Shown here: positions 8,101 to 18,000 of the stretch, in pieces
How the letters are laid out: each line of letters starts with the position of its first letter
How positions within the stretch are numbered: position 1 is the stretch's first letter
Source of the DNA: Ustilago trichophora
Taxonomy: Eukaryota; Basidiomycota; Ustilaginomycetes; Ustilaginales; Ustilaginaceae
Direction of reading: 5' to 3'
Length of the DNA: 64,000 nucleotides
NCBI GenBank assembly: GCA_900323505.1
Contig: OOIN01000014.1
Span: 496,001-560,000, forward strand
Notes under the pieces: model-generated
Databases searched by the model: none
What the model saw: the letters and a program-made list of their open reading frames with translations, nothing else
Told to the model about the DNA's origin: nothing
Made by a program: the position numbers and the translations under genes

Positions 8101-10212
8101 ATGAAGTTTCAAGCCTCTTTCGTAACACTTCTGGTCGTTGTCAGCGCCGCCATCTCGGTCGCTGACGCCAAGACCGCCGACATGTCGAAGCGTCCCGCCA
8201 ACCTCAATCGCCGAGACGAGGCTGCCGCTCTCCAGAAGCGTGGCTTTGGCGGATTCGCTAACCGCTTCTTCCGCCGAGACGGTGGCGCTTACAACCCCGA
8301 CGCTCACCAGGATGCCGACGCCGAAGCTGGCGACATCACCACGCCTGCCGGTGATGACGAAAATGCCGGCGCCAAGAAGGAAGACTACAAGCCCAAGAAC
8401 GGTGACAAGTCCAAGAACGGTGACAAGTCCAAGAACGGTGACAAGCCTGAGGATTATTCGCCCAACGACGATGGCAAGCAGCCTAACTCTTGGGATCAGG
8501 GCGGCAAGCAGCCTAACTCTTGGGAACAGGGCGGTCAGCAGCCTAACTCTTGGGATCAGGGCGGTCAGCAGCCTAACTCTTGGGATCAGGGCGGCAAGCA
8601 GCCTAACTCTTGGGATCAGGGCGGCAAGCAGCCTAACTCTTGGGATCAGGGCGGCCAGCAGCCTAACTCTTGGGATCAGGGCGGTCAGCAGCCTAACTCT
8701 TGGGATCAGGGCGGTCAGCAGCAGCAGGACTACAAGCCCAACGATGGTGACCAGAAGCAAAAGGAGGACGAAGTCCAACGAAAGCAGCAGGAGAAGGAGG
8801 AGGAGAACCAGCGAAAGAATCAGCAGAAACAGGACGAGATCCAGAAGGAGCAGAAGGACCGCGAGGAGAAGCGCCTCCAGAAGGAGCACGAGCGCGAGCA
8901 GAGGGAGCAGGCCCGTAACCAGCAGGGCGGCAACGGCGGTACTCAGGACTATGGTAACGGCAACCAGCCTAGCAACCCTGACTGGCTCAAGCAAAGCCCT
9001 ATCCCCGTTAACTCTGGTAACGGTGGCCAGCCTGGCTCGGTCTCTGATAACTGCCCCAAGTTCCCCAAGGTGGGCGGCGGTGAGCCTGAGAACGCGCCTT
9101 GCTTCGACAAGGGGGCTAACCGCGTGCAGATGTGCTCGGCTTTGAAGCAGTTGGGAGTAGACACCGATACGGTCGGCTGCACGAAGGAGGAGTGCACCGA
9201 GGATTCTAAGGACTTCTCCGACCACGCCTGCAACAAGGACAAGAAGTGCGACTTTGGCTGGGACAACAGCTGCGATTTCTACCTCCACATGGGCTTCAGC
9301 AACGTCTCCAAGTTTGGCTGCGGTGTTAACGGCTCGCCTACCATTCCTGGCGGTGATCAGCAGGGTGATGCTTGGAGCCCCGACACTCATAACGCCGGTC
9401 AGCAAGCTGAGGACTACAGCCCAGATGGTTCTACAGGCGAACAGCAGGGCAGCGACGACGACTACTACCCTGACCACAAGGGTAGCCCTTATGGTGCCGA
9501 TGATGACACCGGCGACGACGACTGCGATGGCGACGACGATGGCCAGAACGACCAGGAGGGCAGTCCTAACGGCGATGCTCCTGAGGATGACGACCAGAAC
9601 CCTTACGGTAATGACGAAGGTGCTGAGAAGGGTGGCTCTCCTGACCAGAGCCCTTACGGTAGCGGCAACCACGATGCCGACAAGGGTGACTCTCCTGACC
9701 AGAGCCCTTACGGTAATGACGAAGGTGCTGAGAAGGGTCTCTCTCCTGACCAGAGCCCTTACGGTAATGACGAAGGTGCTGAGAAGGGTGGCTCTCCTGA
9801 CCAGAGCCCTTACGGTAGCGACAACCACGATGCCGACGAACAGCCCGAGAACGGTGGTCAGGAGCGCGAGGACTACAAGCCTACCGAGGATGGTCAGGAG
9901 CGCGAGGACTACAAGCCTACCGAGGATGGTGAGGAGCGCGAGGACTACAAGCCTAACAACGATGGTGAGGAGCGCGAGGACTACAAGCCTAACAACGATG
10001 GTGAGGAGCGCGAGGACTACAAGCCTACCGAGGATGGTCAGGACGGGAAGCCCTCGAGCGAGGACTGCGAAAAGAACAAGGGTCAGAAAGACGGTGACTC
10101 GAAGTCTGACGAGACCCAGCAGGAACCTCAAGTCTACCCCGGCATCCCTAAGGAGCTTGGATCCGAGGAGACTGCACCCACGGTCGCCGAGGAGGGTCAG
10201 TCGCAGCAGTAG
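8101..10212 (+). CDS. rsp3: Repetitive, Cys-containing secreted protein with Kex2-type leader; probable Rsp3 effector orthologue
   Basis: 703 aa, no intron. Residues 1 to about 23 form a signal peptide. Four dibasic sites follow (KR 30-31, RR 37-38, KR 46-47, RR 58-59), typical of Kex2 processing. Next come NGDKSK repeats, eight 10-aa QPNSWDQGG(K/Q) repeats, a Gln/Glu/Lys/Arg charged helix (about 216-278), a domain with nine Cys (about 317-407), an Asp-rich segment, SPDQSPYG repeats and five 12-aa EREDYKP repeats. (E/Q)DY(K/S)P motifs recur along the whole chain. Known from the family: U. maydis Rsp3 is a repetitive, length-polymorphic, Cys-bearing secreted effector that coats hyphae and blocks maize mannose-binding AFP proteins, and it has orthologues across smuts. 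The assignment rests on architecture and on remembered proximity to TUP1 and RAD51, not on alignment. The ATG at 8101 is the first in frame. The opposite strand is also open for about 2 kb, a by-product of codon bias and repeats. Confidence 0.75.
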   Translation: MKFQASFVTLLVVVSAAISVADAKTADMSKRPANLNRRDEAAALQKRGFGGFANRFFRRDGGAYNPDAHQDADAEAGDITTPAGDDENAGAKKEDYKPKNGDKSKNGDKSKNGDKPEDYSPNDDGKQPNSWDQGGKQPNSWEQGGQQPNSWDQGGQQPNSWDQGGKQPNSWDQGGKQPNSWDQGGQQPNSWDQGGQQPNSWDQGGQQQQDYKPNDGDQKQKEDEVQRKQQEKEEENQRKNQQKQDEIQKEQKDREEKRLQKEHEREQREQARNQQGGNGGTQDYGNGNQPSNPDWLKQSPIPVNSGNGGQPGSVSDNCPKFPKVGGGEPENAPCFDKGANRVQMCSALKQLGVDTDTVGCTKEECTEDSKDFSDHACNKDKKCDFGWDNSCDFYLHMGFSNVSKFGCGVNGSPTIPGGDQQGDAWSPDTHNAGQQAEDYSPDGSTGEQQGSDDDYYPDHKGSPYGADDDTGDDDCDGDDDGQNDQEGSPNGDAPEDDDQNPYGNDEGAEKGGSPDQSPYGSGNHDADKGDSPDQSPYGNDEGAEKGLSPDQSPYGNDEGAEKGGSPDQSPYGSDNHDADEQPENGGQEREDYKPTEDGQEREDYKPTEDGEEREDYKPNNDGEEREDYKPNNDGEEREDYKPTEDGQDGKPSSEDCEKNKGQKDGDSKSDETQQEPQVYPGIPKELGSEETAPTVAEEGQSQQ
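8476..8715 (+). repeat. Eight-copy 30-bp coding tandem repeat (QPNSWDQGG unit)
   Basis: Eight direct 30-bp copies. They differ almost only at Lys/Gln alternation of the first codon, one Asp to Glu change and silent C/T changes. Near-identity at DNA level implies recent expansion and likely length polymorphism between strains. Confidence 0.95.
9601..9840 (+). repeat. Coding repeats of 17-18 residues with SPDQSPYG core
   Basis: Four SPDQSPYG cores spaced 54, 51 and 51 bp apart, alternating between NDEGAEKG and (G/D)NHDADKG-type linkers. This higher-order alternation suggests duplication of a two-unit block. Confidence 0.9.
9859..10038 (+). repeat. Five-copy 36-bp coding tandem repeat (EREDYKP unit)
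   Basis: Five direct 36-bp copies coding for (Q/E)EREDYKP(T/N)(E/N)DG. The last copy runs into the Ser/Glu-rich C-terminus. Confidence 0.95.
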
Positions 10213-10826
10213 GATCCGCAGCCCAAGTCGTAAGCAGCTTGCTTTCGCGCCTTTGTTTCGTTCAGACCTTCGCGTGTCGATGTCGTTCCTGTTTCTCCCC
10301 CTTTCTCTTTGACCCTCTTGTCTAGATTGTTGGGGCGCTTTGGTGTGGGAGCTGCCCTAATATTGTCATTCTTCGGGTCTCCTTGCTTTTCCTCTTTTGC
10401 TGTCTCTGGCATTCCCTTTTTATTTCTTCCTCTTTTCTCAATCACATTTCCTCTCTTTATTTTTCCCTCTTACAAAAATGCTCAGTCCTTTCGGTTCCTC
10501 TTCCAGACATGATGGCCCCGGCTCGCGATTGTGATGCAAGTCTCTTGACGTTGTGAAAGATTGACGAATGCGATGCTCATCGTGAGTGTTCATATGATGG
10601 TGAAAGGGATGCGTTTCTGGACGGGCCCACCTCCAAGAAAGGGGCCCGGATCTGGCATTTTTCAAATAACCGAGCTTGTGCGCGGGTTTCGGGCCGGAAT
10701 CGCTTTCCATGCGCCGGTAGAGTACCTCCATTGCACACACATTTGACGCGTACTGTGCACCTTCCTATCATCCATGCTACCACCAACACCACTGTCAACC
10801 TCAATTCTAACTACCTCTCTTTGATC
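10213..10826. other. Intergenic region between the secreted protein and dehydrogenase genes
   Basis: T/C-rich 3' flank of the secreted protein gene, followed by the promoter of the dehydrogenase. It contains a 7-bp inverted repeat, CGGGCCC at 10622-10628 and GGGCCCG at 10642-10648, separated by 13 bp. It also has one ACGCGT near 10746. No coding sequence seen. Confidence 0.5.
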
Positions 10827-11754
10827 ATGCAGATCAAGAATCACGTCTACTACATCACAGGTGGAGCATCCGGTCTGGGTGCTGCCACTGCCGTCCACCT
10901 GCACAACCTTGGCGCCTACGTTGCGATTATGGATCTCAACCTCGATGCCGGTACCAAACTCGCCGAACGTCTCAACTCTGGTAGTGGCAAAGATGAGAAG
11001 CGAGCGGCAGCGTTCCAAGTGGATGTATGTTCCGAAGACGATGTGTCTGCTGCTATTGCTGGATCGGACAAGCTGTGGTCCAAGATTCCTGTTGGCGGAT
11101 GTGTAAACTGTGGCGGTGTAGGAATGGCAGGTAAAACGATTAATCAGGAAGGAGAACCTTTTGATCTCGAGACATTCCGCAAAACCGTCGAAATCAACCT
11201 CATCGGCACATTCAACGTTTCCCGACTCACTGCTGCACGTCTTGTTCGAGATTTGCCAAAACCTATCCCCAAACCCACCCAAGATACTCCCGATCTCGGA
11301 GTGATCATCAACACCGCCTCCGCCGCCGCACTAGAGGGCCAAGCTGGACAATGCCCTTATTCAGCCTCCAAGGGAGGTGTACTTTCCTTGACTTTGCCCA
11401 TGGCAAGAGATTTAGCATGGTTTGGTATTCGTGTCATGACGCTAGTTCCAACCTTGTTCGAAACTCCAATGATGGCTCAATTGCCAAAGAGAGCTAGGGA
11501 GGCCATTTTGAGGACCTGCGAGTTCCCGGCGAGATTCGGAAAGCCGGACGAATTTGCATTATCCGTACAGGGGGTGATTGAGAATCCCATGCTCGTAAGT
11601 GGAAACCCTCACCAATCACCAGACATAGTGCCCAAGTTGGCGAAACCAAGTTGCTGATTCTACTTCTTACATTGCTCTGTTCTCTGATCATGTCGATATG
11701 CAGAACGGCTCGTATATCCGACTGGACGGCGCTTCTCGTCTGGGAAAGCTCTGA
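10827..11754 (+). CDS. Short-chain dehydrogenase, 3-hydroxyacyl-CoA dehydrogenase type 2 (HSD10)-like
   Basis: Classical NAD-dependent SDR, 272 aa, in two exons: 10827-11594 and 11704-11754. The 109-nt intron (GTAAGT...TGCAG) is supported because splicing restores the family C-terminus NGSYIRLDGASRLGKL, which matches the NGxxIRLDGAxR ending of HSD10. The cofactor motif TGGASGLG is at 11-18, Asp after the second strand (IMDLN) indicates NAD, NTAS is the catalytic Ser strand, and Y178xxxK182 (YSASK) is the catalytic pair. An insertion of about 15 residues before the Ser strand (KPIPKPTQDTPD) is unusual. HSD10 relatives oxidise 3-hydroxyacyl-CoAs in beta-oxidation or branched-chain amino acid breakdown. 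The start at 10827 follows directly on the fold; an ATG codon further upstream is not supported. The C-terminal GKL resembles a weak peroxisomal signal. Confidence 0.88.
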
Positions 11755-11946
11755 TATCTTACTTCGACCAACTTTCGTGTTTCTCAACGCAACAATCACT
11801 CTCCCGCGCTCAGAGATTCGTACCACATGCGTAGAAGCAGCACCGCATTGTATCGCTTCCAAAGCAAAGTTTCGAATAGGCAATGCATTGTGGCACCGGA
11901 AACCCAAAAGGACAAGCAACTGTACATTCTTCTTCTTCTTCTTCAA

Positions 11947-13566
11947 TCAATCATCATCGTCAAACTTGATGCTGTGCGAACCATAAACGTCGATAGCGCC
12001 TCCTCTGTAACTTCCGCGCTTCTTCTTATTTTTCTCCTTCGTGAAGCCTTTGCCGCGGGTGACGATGAGATCTCTGCTGGCACGTGCACCGTACTCGTCG
12101 CCAGAGACACCGGCTTTACCTGCGTACGACATGTCCTTCATACGCTCATCGAGATATGTGACCTGGTCTACTTTGACTCGTTGGAATGGGGTGTTGGTGC
12201 CCGACTTGCTTTTGCGTGATGAGGAAGGGGTGGAGGTGGATGCGATGGGTGCAGGGGCCGGGGTAGGGGTGGAAGGGACGACGGCGGCAGACGCGTCCTC
12301 GGTCTTTTGGCGCTTGGCGGGGGGACCTTTGGGCGAGGGAGAGCTCGAGGAGCTGCCACTGCTGCCGCTGCCGCTGCTGGAGGAAGAGGAGGAGGAGCTG
12401 TCGCTGTCAGAACCCGAATCGGAAGACGAAGAGGAGCCGCTGCTGCTGGAGCCCGAATCCGAATCCGAGTCCGAGTCCGAGTCCGAGTCCGAGTCCGAGT
12501 CCGAGTCCGAGTCGGAACGGTCAGAGTCATTGGAAGAGTCAGAATCGTCGCTGCTGTCATCGTCGCTGTCAGACGAGTCGTCGTCATCATCAGCTGGCTT
12601 GGAGGCGACCTCCTTCTTCTTCTCTTCTTCCTCGTCGCTGGATGAGTCGGAATCGGAATCCGAGTCCGACGAGTCCGAAGAATCAGAGTTAGAGTCTGAA
12701 GAGTCGGAATCCGAGGAATCCGAGTCGGACGAGTCCGAAGAACTCTCATCATCATCCTTCGCAGTCTCCTTTGCGATAACCTCGACAACCTTGATGGTAG
12801 GCTTGTCATCATCTTCGCTGTCGCTGTCACTGTCGTCCGAGTCCGAGTCTGAGTCGCTCGACTCGTCATCGCTGTCTTCATCGCTGCTGTCGTCGCTGTC
12901 ACTGCTTTCGTCATCGCTGTCGTCGGAATCCGAGCTCGAGTCAGAGCCCGAAGACGAAGCCTCGCGCTTGCGCTTGTTGGAAGGACCAACAGAAGAAGCT
13001 CGGGTGGGGGTAGCGATACCCTTGCTGGGGAGCTCCGCCTCGGCCTCATCCTGGGAGTCCGAGACAATGGTGGACGAAGCGGCTTCAGTGTCCTGGTGGG
13101 GAGGATCCTGCTTGGAAGCCTTGACCTTCTTGTCGTCTTCGCTGTCTGAGCCGTTATCCGAGTCAGAGTCACTGTCGTCGTCACTGTCACTGCCATCCGA
13201 GTCGTCGCTGCTGCTGCTACCACTTCCAGAGCTCGAGCTCGAGCTCGAGCTCGAATCCGAGCTGTCACTGTCCGAATCCGAGTCAGAGTCAGAGTCCGAC
13301 GAGGAGTCGGAATCCTCGTCCATAGGTGTAGGAGAGGAAGGAGCCTGCTGCTGAGCGACGAGACCGGGCCATGACCTCCTTGGCGAGTTTCGAACGTGGT
13401 CTACGAGTGCCGAAGCGAGCGTTCGGGGCGGGGCAGGGGAAGAAGGCATACTGTTGGCCAGCTGCTGAGCGGCCTGAGGAGCATGTTCGGAGAGGAAAGC
13501 GTGCACGATTTGGAAAGTGTCGCGAAGCGCTTCGTCTGAAGAAGCATTTGGTGGAATGGGTGGCAT
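11947..13566 (-). CDS. SRP40: Nucleolar phosphoprotein Srp40/Nopp140 (NOLC1) homologue
   Basis: 539 aa, no intron. The N-terminal 35 residues form a short LisH-like helical pair (EALRDTFQIVHAFLSEHAP). The middle 350 residues are alternating Ser/Asp/Glu tracts broken by short basic patches with Lys and Pro, the casein kinase II substrate pattern of Nopp140. Residues about 455-539 are the conserved SRP40 C-terminal domain, with NTPFQRVKVDQV, GAKAG-like AGKAGVSGDEYGARASRDL, VTRGKGFTKEKNKKKRGSYRGG and the terminal SIKFDDDD. Nopp140 proteins chaperone box C/D and H/ACA snoRNPs and shuttle between nucleolus and Cajal-like bodies. It is convergent with the dehydrogenase gene (192 bp apart) and divergent from the small membrane protein gene. 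The Ser/Asp tracts include pure hexamer runs near 12464-12510 that may vary in length between strains. Confidence 0.93.
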   Translation of the reverse strand: MPPIPPNASSDEALRDTFQIVHAFLSEHAPQAAQQLANSMPSSPAPPRTLASALVDHVRNSPRRSWPGLVAQQQAPSSPTPMDEDSDSSSDSDSDSDSDSDSSDSSSSSSSSSGSGSSSSDDSDGSDSDDDSDSDSDNGSDSEDDKKVKASKQDPPHQDTEAASSTIVSDSQDEAEAELPSKGIATPTRASSVGPSNKRKREASSSGSDSSSDSDDSDDESSDSDDSSDEDSDDESSDSDSDSDDSDSDSEDDDKPTIKVVEVIAKETAKDDDESSSDSSDSDSSDSDSSDSNSDSSDSSDSDSDSDSSSDEEEEKKKEVASKPADDDDDSSDSDDDSSDDSDSSNDSDRSDSDSDSDSDSDSDSDSDSDSGSSSSGSSSSSDSGSDSDSSSSSSSSSGSGSSGSSSSSPSPKGPPAKRQKTEDASAAVVPSTPTPAPAPIASTSTPSSSRKSKSGTNTPFQRVKVDQVTYLDERMKDMSYAGKAGVSGDEYGARASRDLIVTRGKGFTKEKNKKKRGSYRGGAIDVYGSHSIKFDDDD

Positions 13567-14263
13567 TGCGTGGTATGTATGTGTATGTTGTCTTGCGGAT
13601 GCTGAGGTAGGAGTGTGAATGCAAGCTGATCTTGACGATGGACTCGCTGATCAGACTGTTTTCGAGGATGCCTTCACAGTGCGGCGCGGCGTTTTAGCGG
13701 ATATTGGTTGAGGTGCGAACGAGACAAGCGCCTTGTATGGATGAGATATGGCTTTTGTAGGGAATGGGAAAAGATGATGGTTAGCAACCTAAGTGGAAGA
13801 GCGGCTTTGGCTTTGCGAACATGGCTTTGACAGCAAAACGCTTTGTTGAACCAAAGGGTTCACCGGCACTGTCTCTCTTTTTCTTCTCGAGCTGATTCCA
13901 CCGCTAAAAAAAAAAAAAAAGTTTCGGCAAACAGCCAGAAATTCCATCCTGAACCCTTGAACCGAACCCAAAAAGATAAAGCTTGATCCAGAGTCATGCT
14001 TATATAAGAAAAGGTGAAGTCGGACACCCGATTGATCAGATCTGAATCCAGATCCAGATCCAGAATCAGATTCAGATTCATGCCTCCACACCTTTCTGCA
14101 TGGACCTAAGCGCGATGGGGAATGGATCTTCCGAATAGATCTGGCGTCCAACTTCTTCAAGAAACTTCTTGCATCTCAATCACAATCACCATCAACAGCA
14201 AGAGAAGGTGGCTGCGCTTCGATTTGGAACCTACAGTCGAAGGAGAGAAGAGGGATACACACC
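13567..14263. promoter_or_regulatory. Divergent promoter region between SRP40 and the small membrane protein gene
   Basis: Contains TATATAAG at 14001-14008 on the plus strand, a run of 15 A near 13906-13920, and imperfect hexamer repeats of the GATCCA/GATTCA type between about 14041 and 14081. No coding exon supported. Confidence 0.45.
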
Positions 14264-14928
14264 ATGTCGGATCAGCCTTCAACTCCGGTCGCTCCACCGG
14301 GCGCCGGTAGCAACGAAGCTCCCCTGTCCGCACTCAGTACATCAGCCCTAGGTTCGGCACCCAAACGCATACGACATCGTGAAAACCAGATTGAATCCGC
14401 CTACGAGCTTCAAAGGGTAAGCTGATTTCCCCCCCTTCTGACCTTCCCTCCTTTACCTCATTCAGTGGAATAACTTCTAACGCACAACGTTTGCCCCCTC
14501 TGTTTTGTCTGTTCAAACTTTCACAGAACGCAGCGATGAAAGGTGCCCTGATCTACACGGCCCTCGGAGCATCATCCTGTTTCATGGCGCATCATCTCTT
14601 CCCCGGATTTCGAAGACAAACCCTTGCCCTGAAAGGATTCATCACTTCTGGATTCACCATTTTCGGCTTTGTCGTAGGTGCAGATACCGTACTGTTGAGT
14701 CACGAATCGCAACAGAGATCGGAGGAGAATATGGTTCGTAGTAGAGCACGTGCAGAGTTGGGCAAAAAGGGCATTGTAGCTAGTGAGAAGGAGATCGAGA
14801 AATGGAAAGACGAATATATCCAGCAGAAATTGGAGGAGAGAAGGTTGAGGAGAGAACAGTTGATCAGGCAGTTGGAGGAGTCAGATCAGGCGGAAGAATC
14901 GGCATCAGGGGCAAAGGGATCAACGTGA
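14264..14928 (+). CDS. Small two-helix membrane protein, HIG1/Rcf2-like in appearance
   Basis: 184 aa in two exons, 14264-14416 and 14527-14928. The intron is 110 nt (GTAAGC...CACAG) and joins ELQR to NAAMKG in frame. After a polar 50-residue N-terminus come two hydrophobic segments (ALIYTALGASSCFMAHHLF and GFITSGFTIFGFVVGAD) separated by a basic loop with Pro-Gly. A charged coiled-coil-like tail of about 80 residues (EKEIEKWKDEY..., EERRLRREQ) follows. This layout, with KGA/YxxLGA before helix 1, recalls the HIG1/Rcf family of respiratory-chain assembly factors in the inner mitochondrial membrane. I see no complete HIG1 signature, so function is only suggested. Confidence 0.75.
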
Positions 14929-15092
14929 AACATCATGTCGAATCATTGCTATAGAGGTTGAGAAGAATTCAATACAATTCTTGCACCGATCTTCAGATCT
15001 AGCTTTGCTACCAGCTGCGAGTCGCGGTGCCGCTTTGAGTCTGGACATATAAGTAGATACAGAGCTGAGCACTGTGGACCCTGCATCTACCA

Positions 15093-18000
15093 TTACGTGA
15101 GGCGTACCAGGCAAGCAGTAACAGCACGAACCACATCAGTCCCTACCTCCCTCATCAGCAACAAATTCTCCGTCTCAACAGGATTCCTCCTCCGTCTCCT
15201 CCCTTTCTTCTCCTCCTCCCCGAGCATCGCATCCAACCTCCTCTGCCTCTCCCTCAGCTCTACCCACGCCCTCAACGTAACCGCACCCAATCCGAACCCT
15301 CTCCCACTTCCCAGCGAATAATCACCATCCACCACCGTCCCAATGGCATTGTTCCAATCGGCGCTTCTCTCGTGCAACTTTTCCGGATCAAACGCCTCGC
15401 TCACATAGCTGCTCCACGAATTCTCGGCCGGGATGACACTCTTGCTCTTCACCCCAGAGTCCTGAGGAGCGCTGCGCCCGAGTTGCATGATTTCCAATCG
15501 GCGGTCGATGAGGGCTTTGAGATGAGATTTGTCCATCTTGACATCGCTGGTGAGGGTGCGGTTGGTGACCAATGCTGGATGATCCGTGGAATCTAGATGG
15601 TGGACCCAGCTCAGATGGTCTTCGAAGGAAGGGGCTAGCATGAGACTGCTCTGTGGTAAAATGGTTCCTTTGCGAACGGCGGAGAGCTTGACCGCTACCA
15701 TTGCTGAAGCGAGGTTCGACGCGAGCAGTGTAGATTCGGCGGCAGTGGTGATGCTCGCTGGTCGGGCGATAAGCCATGGCTGAGGAAACTCCTTCGACTC
15801 CGCAGGTCTGCCAAAAAGGCGCTGCGAGTTGCCAACGATCCACTCCCACTCTCTAGCACCGCCAAAAGGATACGGTCGAGCTACACCAATTCGGTCCCGT
15901 GACAACTTTGCACTGATTTCCTCTGAACTGCGACCCTGCTGGAAGGCCTGCCACTCAGCGTGAGAGACAAATAGGAATTCGCTCCTCTTTCCCTTAGGTC
16001 TGCGACTCCATTCTTCTTGCCGGGCTCGGGCGGCCTCCTTTTCGCTAACCGCATACGCCATGGTTCCCAGCCAGTTGTGAGGATAGCTGAGCAAGTCTGC
16101 GTGCGCTTGTTCCTTCTGTACTCCAGCCGAGGAGGAAAGCGCGGCAAGCTCCAACCTTTGATGCTTAAGCTGGTGCTGTCCTAGAACTCTGGCCCCGCTC
16201 GAGGCGCCAGACTGATGCGTGGCGACGAGCGATAAGAAGAAGGCTGTGCCCCAGCCGCGTGGGACGATGAGGGTGAAACGGTCCATCACGGGCTTTTGCA
16301 CGAGTGCATCACGGACGATCACAACGGGGATGATATCGTCCCGCGAGTCAGGTTGCAGACGCGCTCCCGGTATAGCGTTGAGAGCTCGACGCGAGTCAAT
16401 CTCGCCTTTGCTGAAACGGGGAGGTCTGGCGCCCTCCCAGAAGAGATCGACGGTGTGTGGGGCTCCTTCGTCTGTTTTGGCGTCTTGATGAGTTGAGAGA
16501 GGCTTGAGCTTGGGAGGATATGAGAGACGAGGATCATTCACTCGCACTTCGACCATCGACTTTGTGCCCTTGTCATGTTTGCTCAAGAGTTGTCGCAGTC
16601 TGCTCTCATCAACAAGGTGATTATCGCCATGGTGGACCTTGAGCACACTCTGCAGGAGCGGACCAGCCCGCGGACCAACTAGCTCAAAAATGTTGAAACC
16701 CTGCTGGCGCAGCAACAGGCGCTTGTCATCCAGGAATACGCTATTGCTTCCTGCATTGTTGGACGTATCCATCTCCTCCTCGTGGCCCCTCTTTGTACTC
16801 CCCGTTTTATACGCCTGCCGCCTTCGCTGCTTCTCGAGCTTCGACAATGAGCTATCTTTTCCTCCAGCTGCGAGCCACGGATCCGGCGCCGATTCGAGTT
16901 GCGTAGCATACGGCTGGATCACCTGCGCAGGGGGTTGCTCAAGATCGAACAGAGCATTCTTTTTCTCATCTATCATGGAGATTCTGGCTGCCTTGAGGGC
17001 GCGACGCACGTAGAGGTCGGCGGAGGGGTGGACAAAGATGAGCGCTTCTTTGCACTCGTACACGTAGGTCCATTGATCGAACGTGCGTCGTTCGAATCGA
17101 CGCGTGCCGGGGAGAAGGATGATGCGTACGGGTGCCAGAGCTGCAGTAGCGTTCAAGTCGTCCGGAGAGGTGTTGGGAGTGCTGCTCTGCGGGTCTGCTT
17201 TCTTCTGTTCCAGAATCGTGTCCAAAACGCAAGACGATCGAGATCCATCGAGCTCCCAAGCCTTGGCGAATCCAGCTTCGACCAAGTGTTGTTGGAGCTG
17301 CTCCAATAAGCCCAGCTGAACATCCGGGTCTGATCTCGAGCCACAATCAAGCACCCGCATACCAACGCGAAAGACCGAAGTATAGCTAGCATCATGAAGC
17401 GTAACGAACTCCCTTGCGCTCCTCCAGCTCGCCCTATGGCTCTTCATCATGGTCGTTTCTGGTAATACAAAGCCCCACTTGCCATACTCTGTCCCTTGAT
17501 CTCTTTCCCTTCCTTTGCCCTTTTCCGTTGTCATCCGGAAACGCTTTGCGTGCCACATGTGCGTCTCCAACCATCTTCTTTGAGAGTGAGCCGCACGCTC
17601 GGCGAGCTTCTTCCGCCTGAGTGTGGCACGAATGACGCCATGACTAGGGAGCCTTTTCCTGATATCAGATCGGGTTCGGGCCTGGGTGGTACTACTTCGG
17701 AGTTCAGCAAGCGCCTTTGAACGCAGCCGCGACGGTAGGCGGAGGAGGTTGTGCGATGCAGCACGCCGCCTGGCATGCCTAGGAAGCAGCTGCCATGCTC
17801 TTGTGGTGGTTGCTGATTTGGCTGACTTTATGGATCGGAGGAAGCTCTGGATTTGAAATGCACGCGAGGATACGAGCGACTCGAGCTCGATACTGGTGGG
17901 GAGGGTTGAGGATGCTGCAGAGAATTGCGCAGCAGGCACGGGCGTCGACGACTTTGAAGCTGTGCGCGAGCTGCTAGCAGAAGAGTAAGCGGCTGTTGAG

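Noticed and set aside
8074..10131. 685-codon complement ORF opposite the secreted protein gene
   Set aside because: Its translation is a monotonous Leu/Val/Arg repeat that mirrors the tandem repeats of the plus-strand gene; no start, domain or composition of a real protein.
12041..13354. 437-codon plus-strand ORF opposite SRP40
   Set aside because: A pure shadow of Ser/Asp codon runs (Ser/Glu repeats in reverse); the complement carries the conserved SRP40 C-terminal domain.
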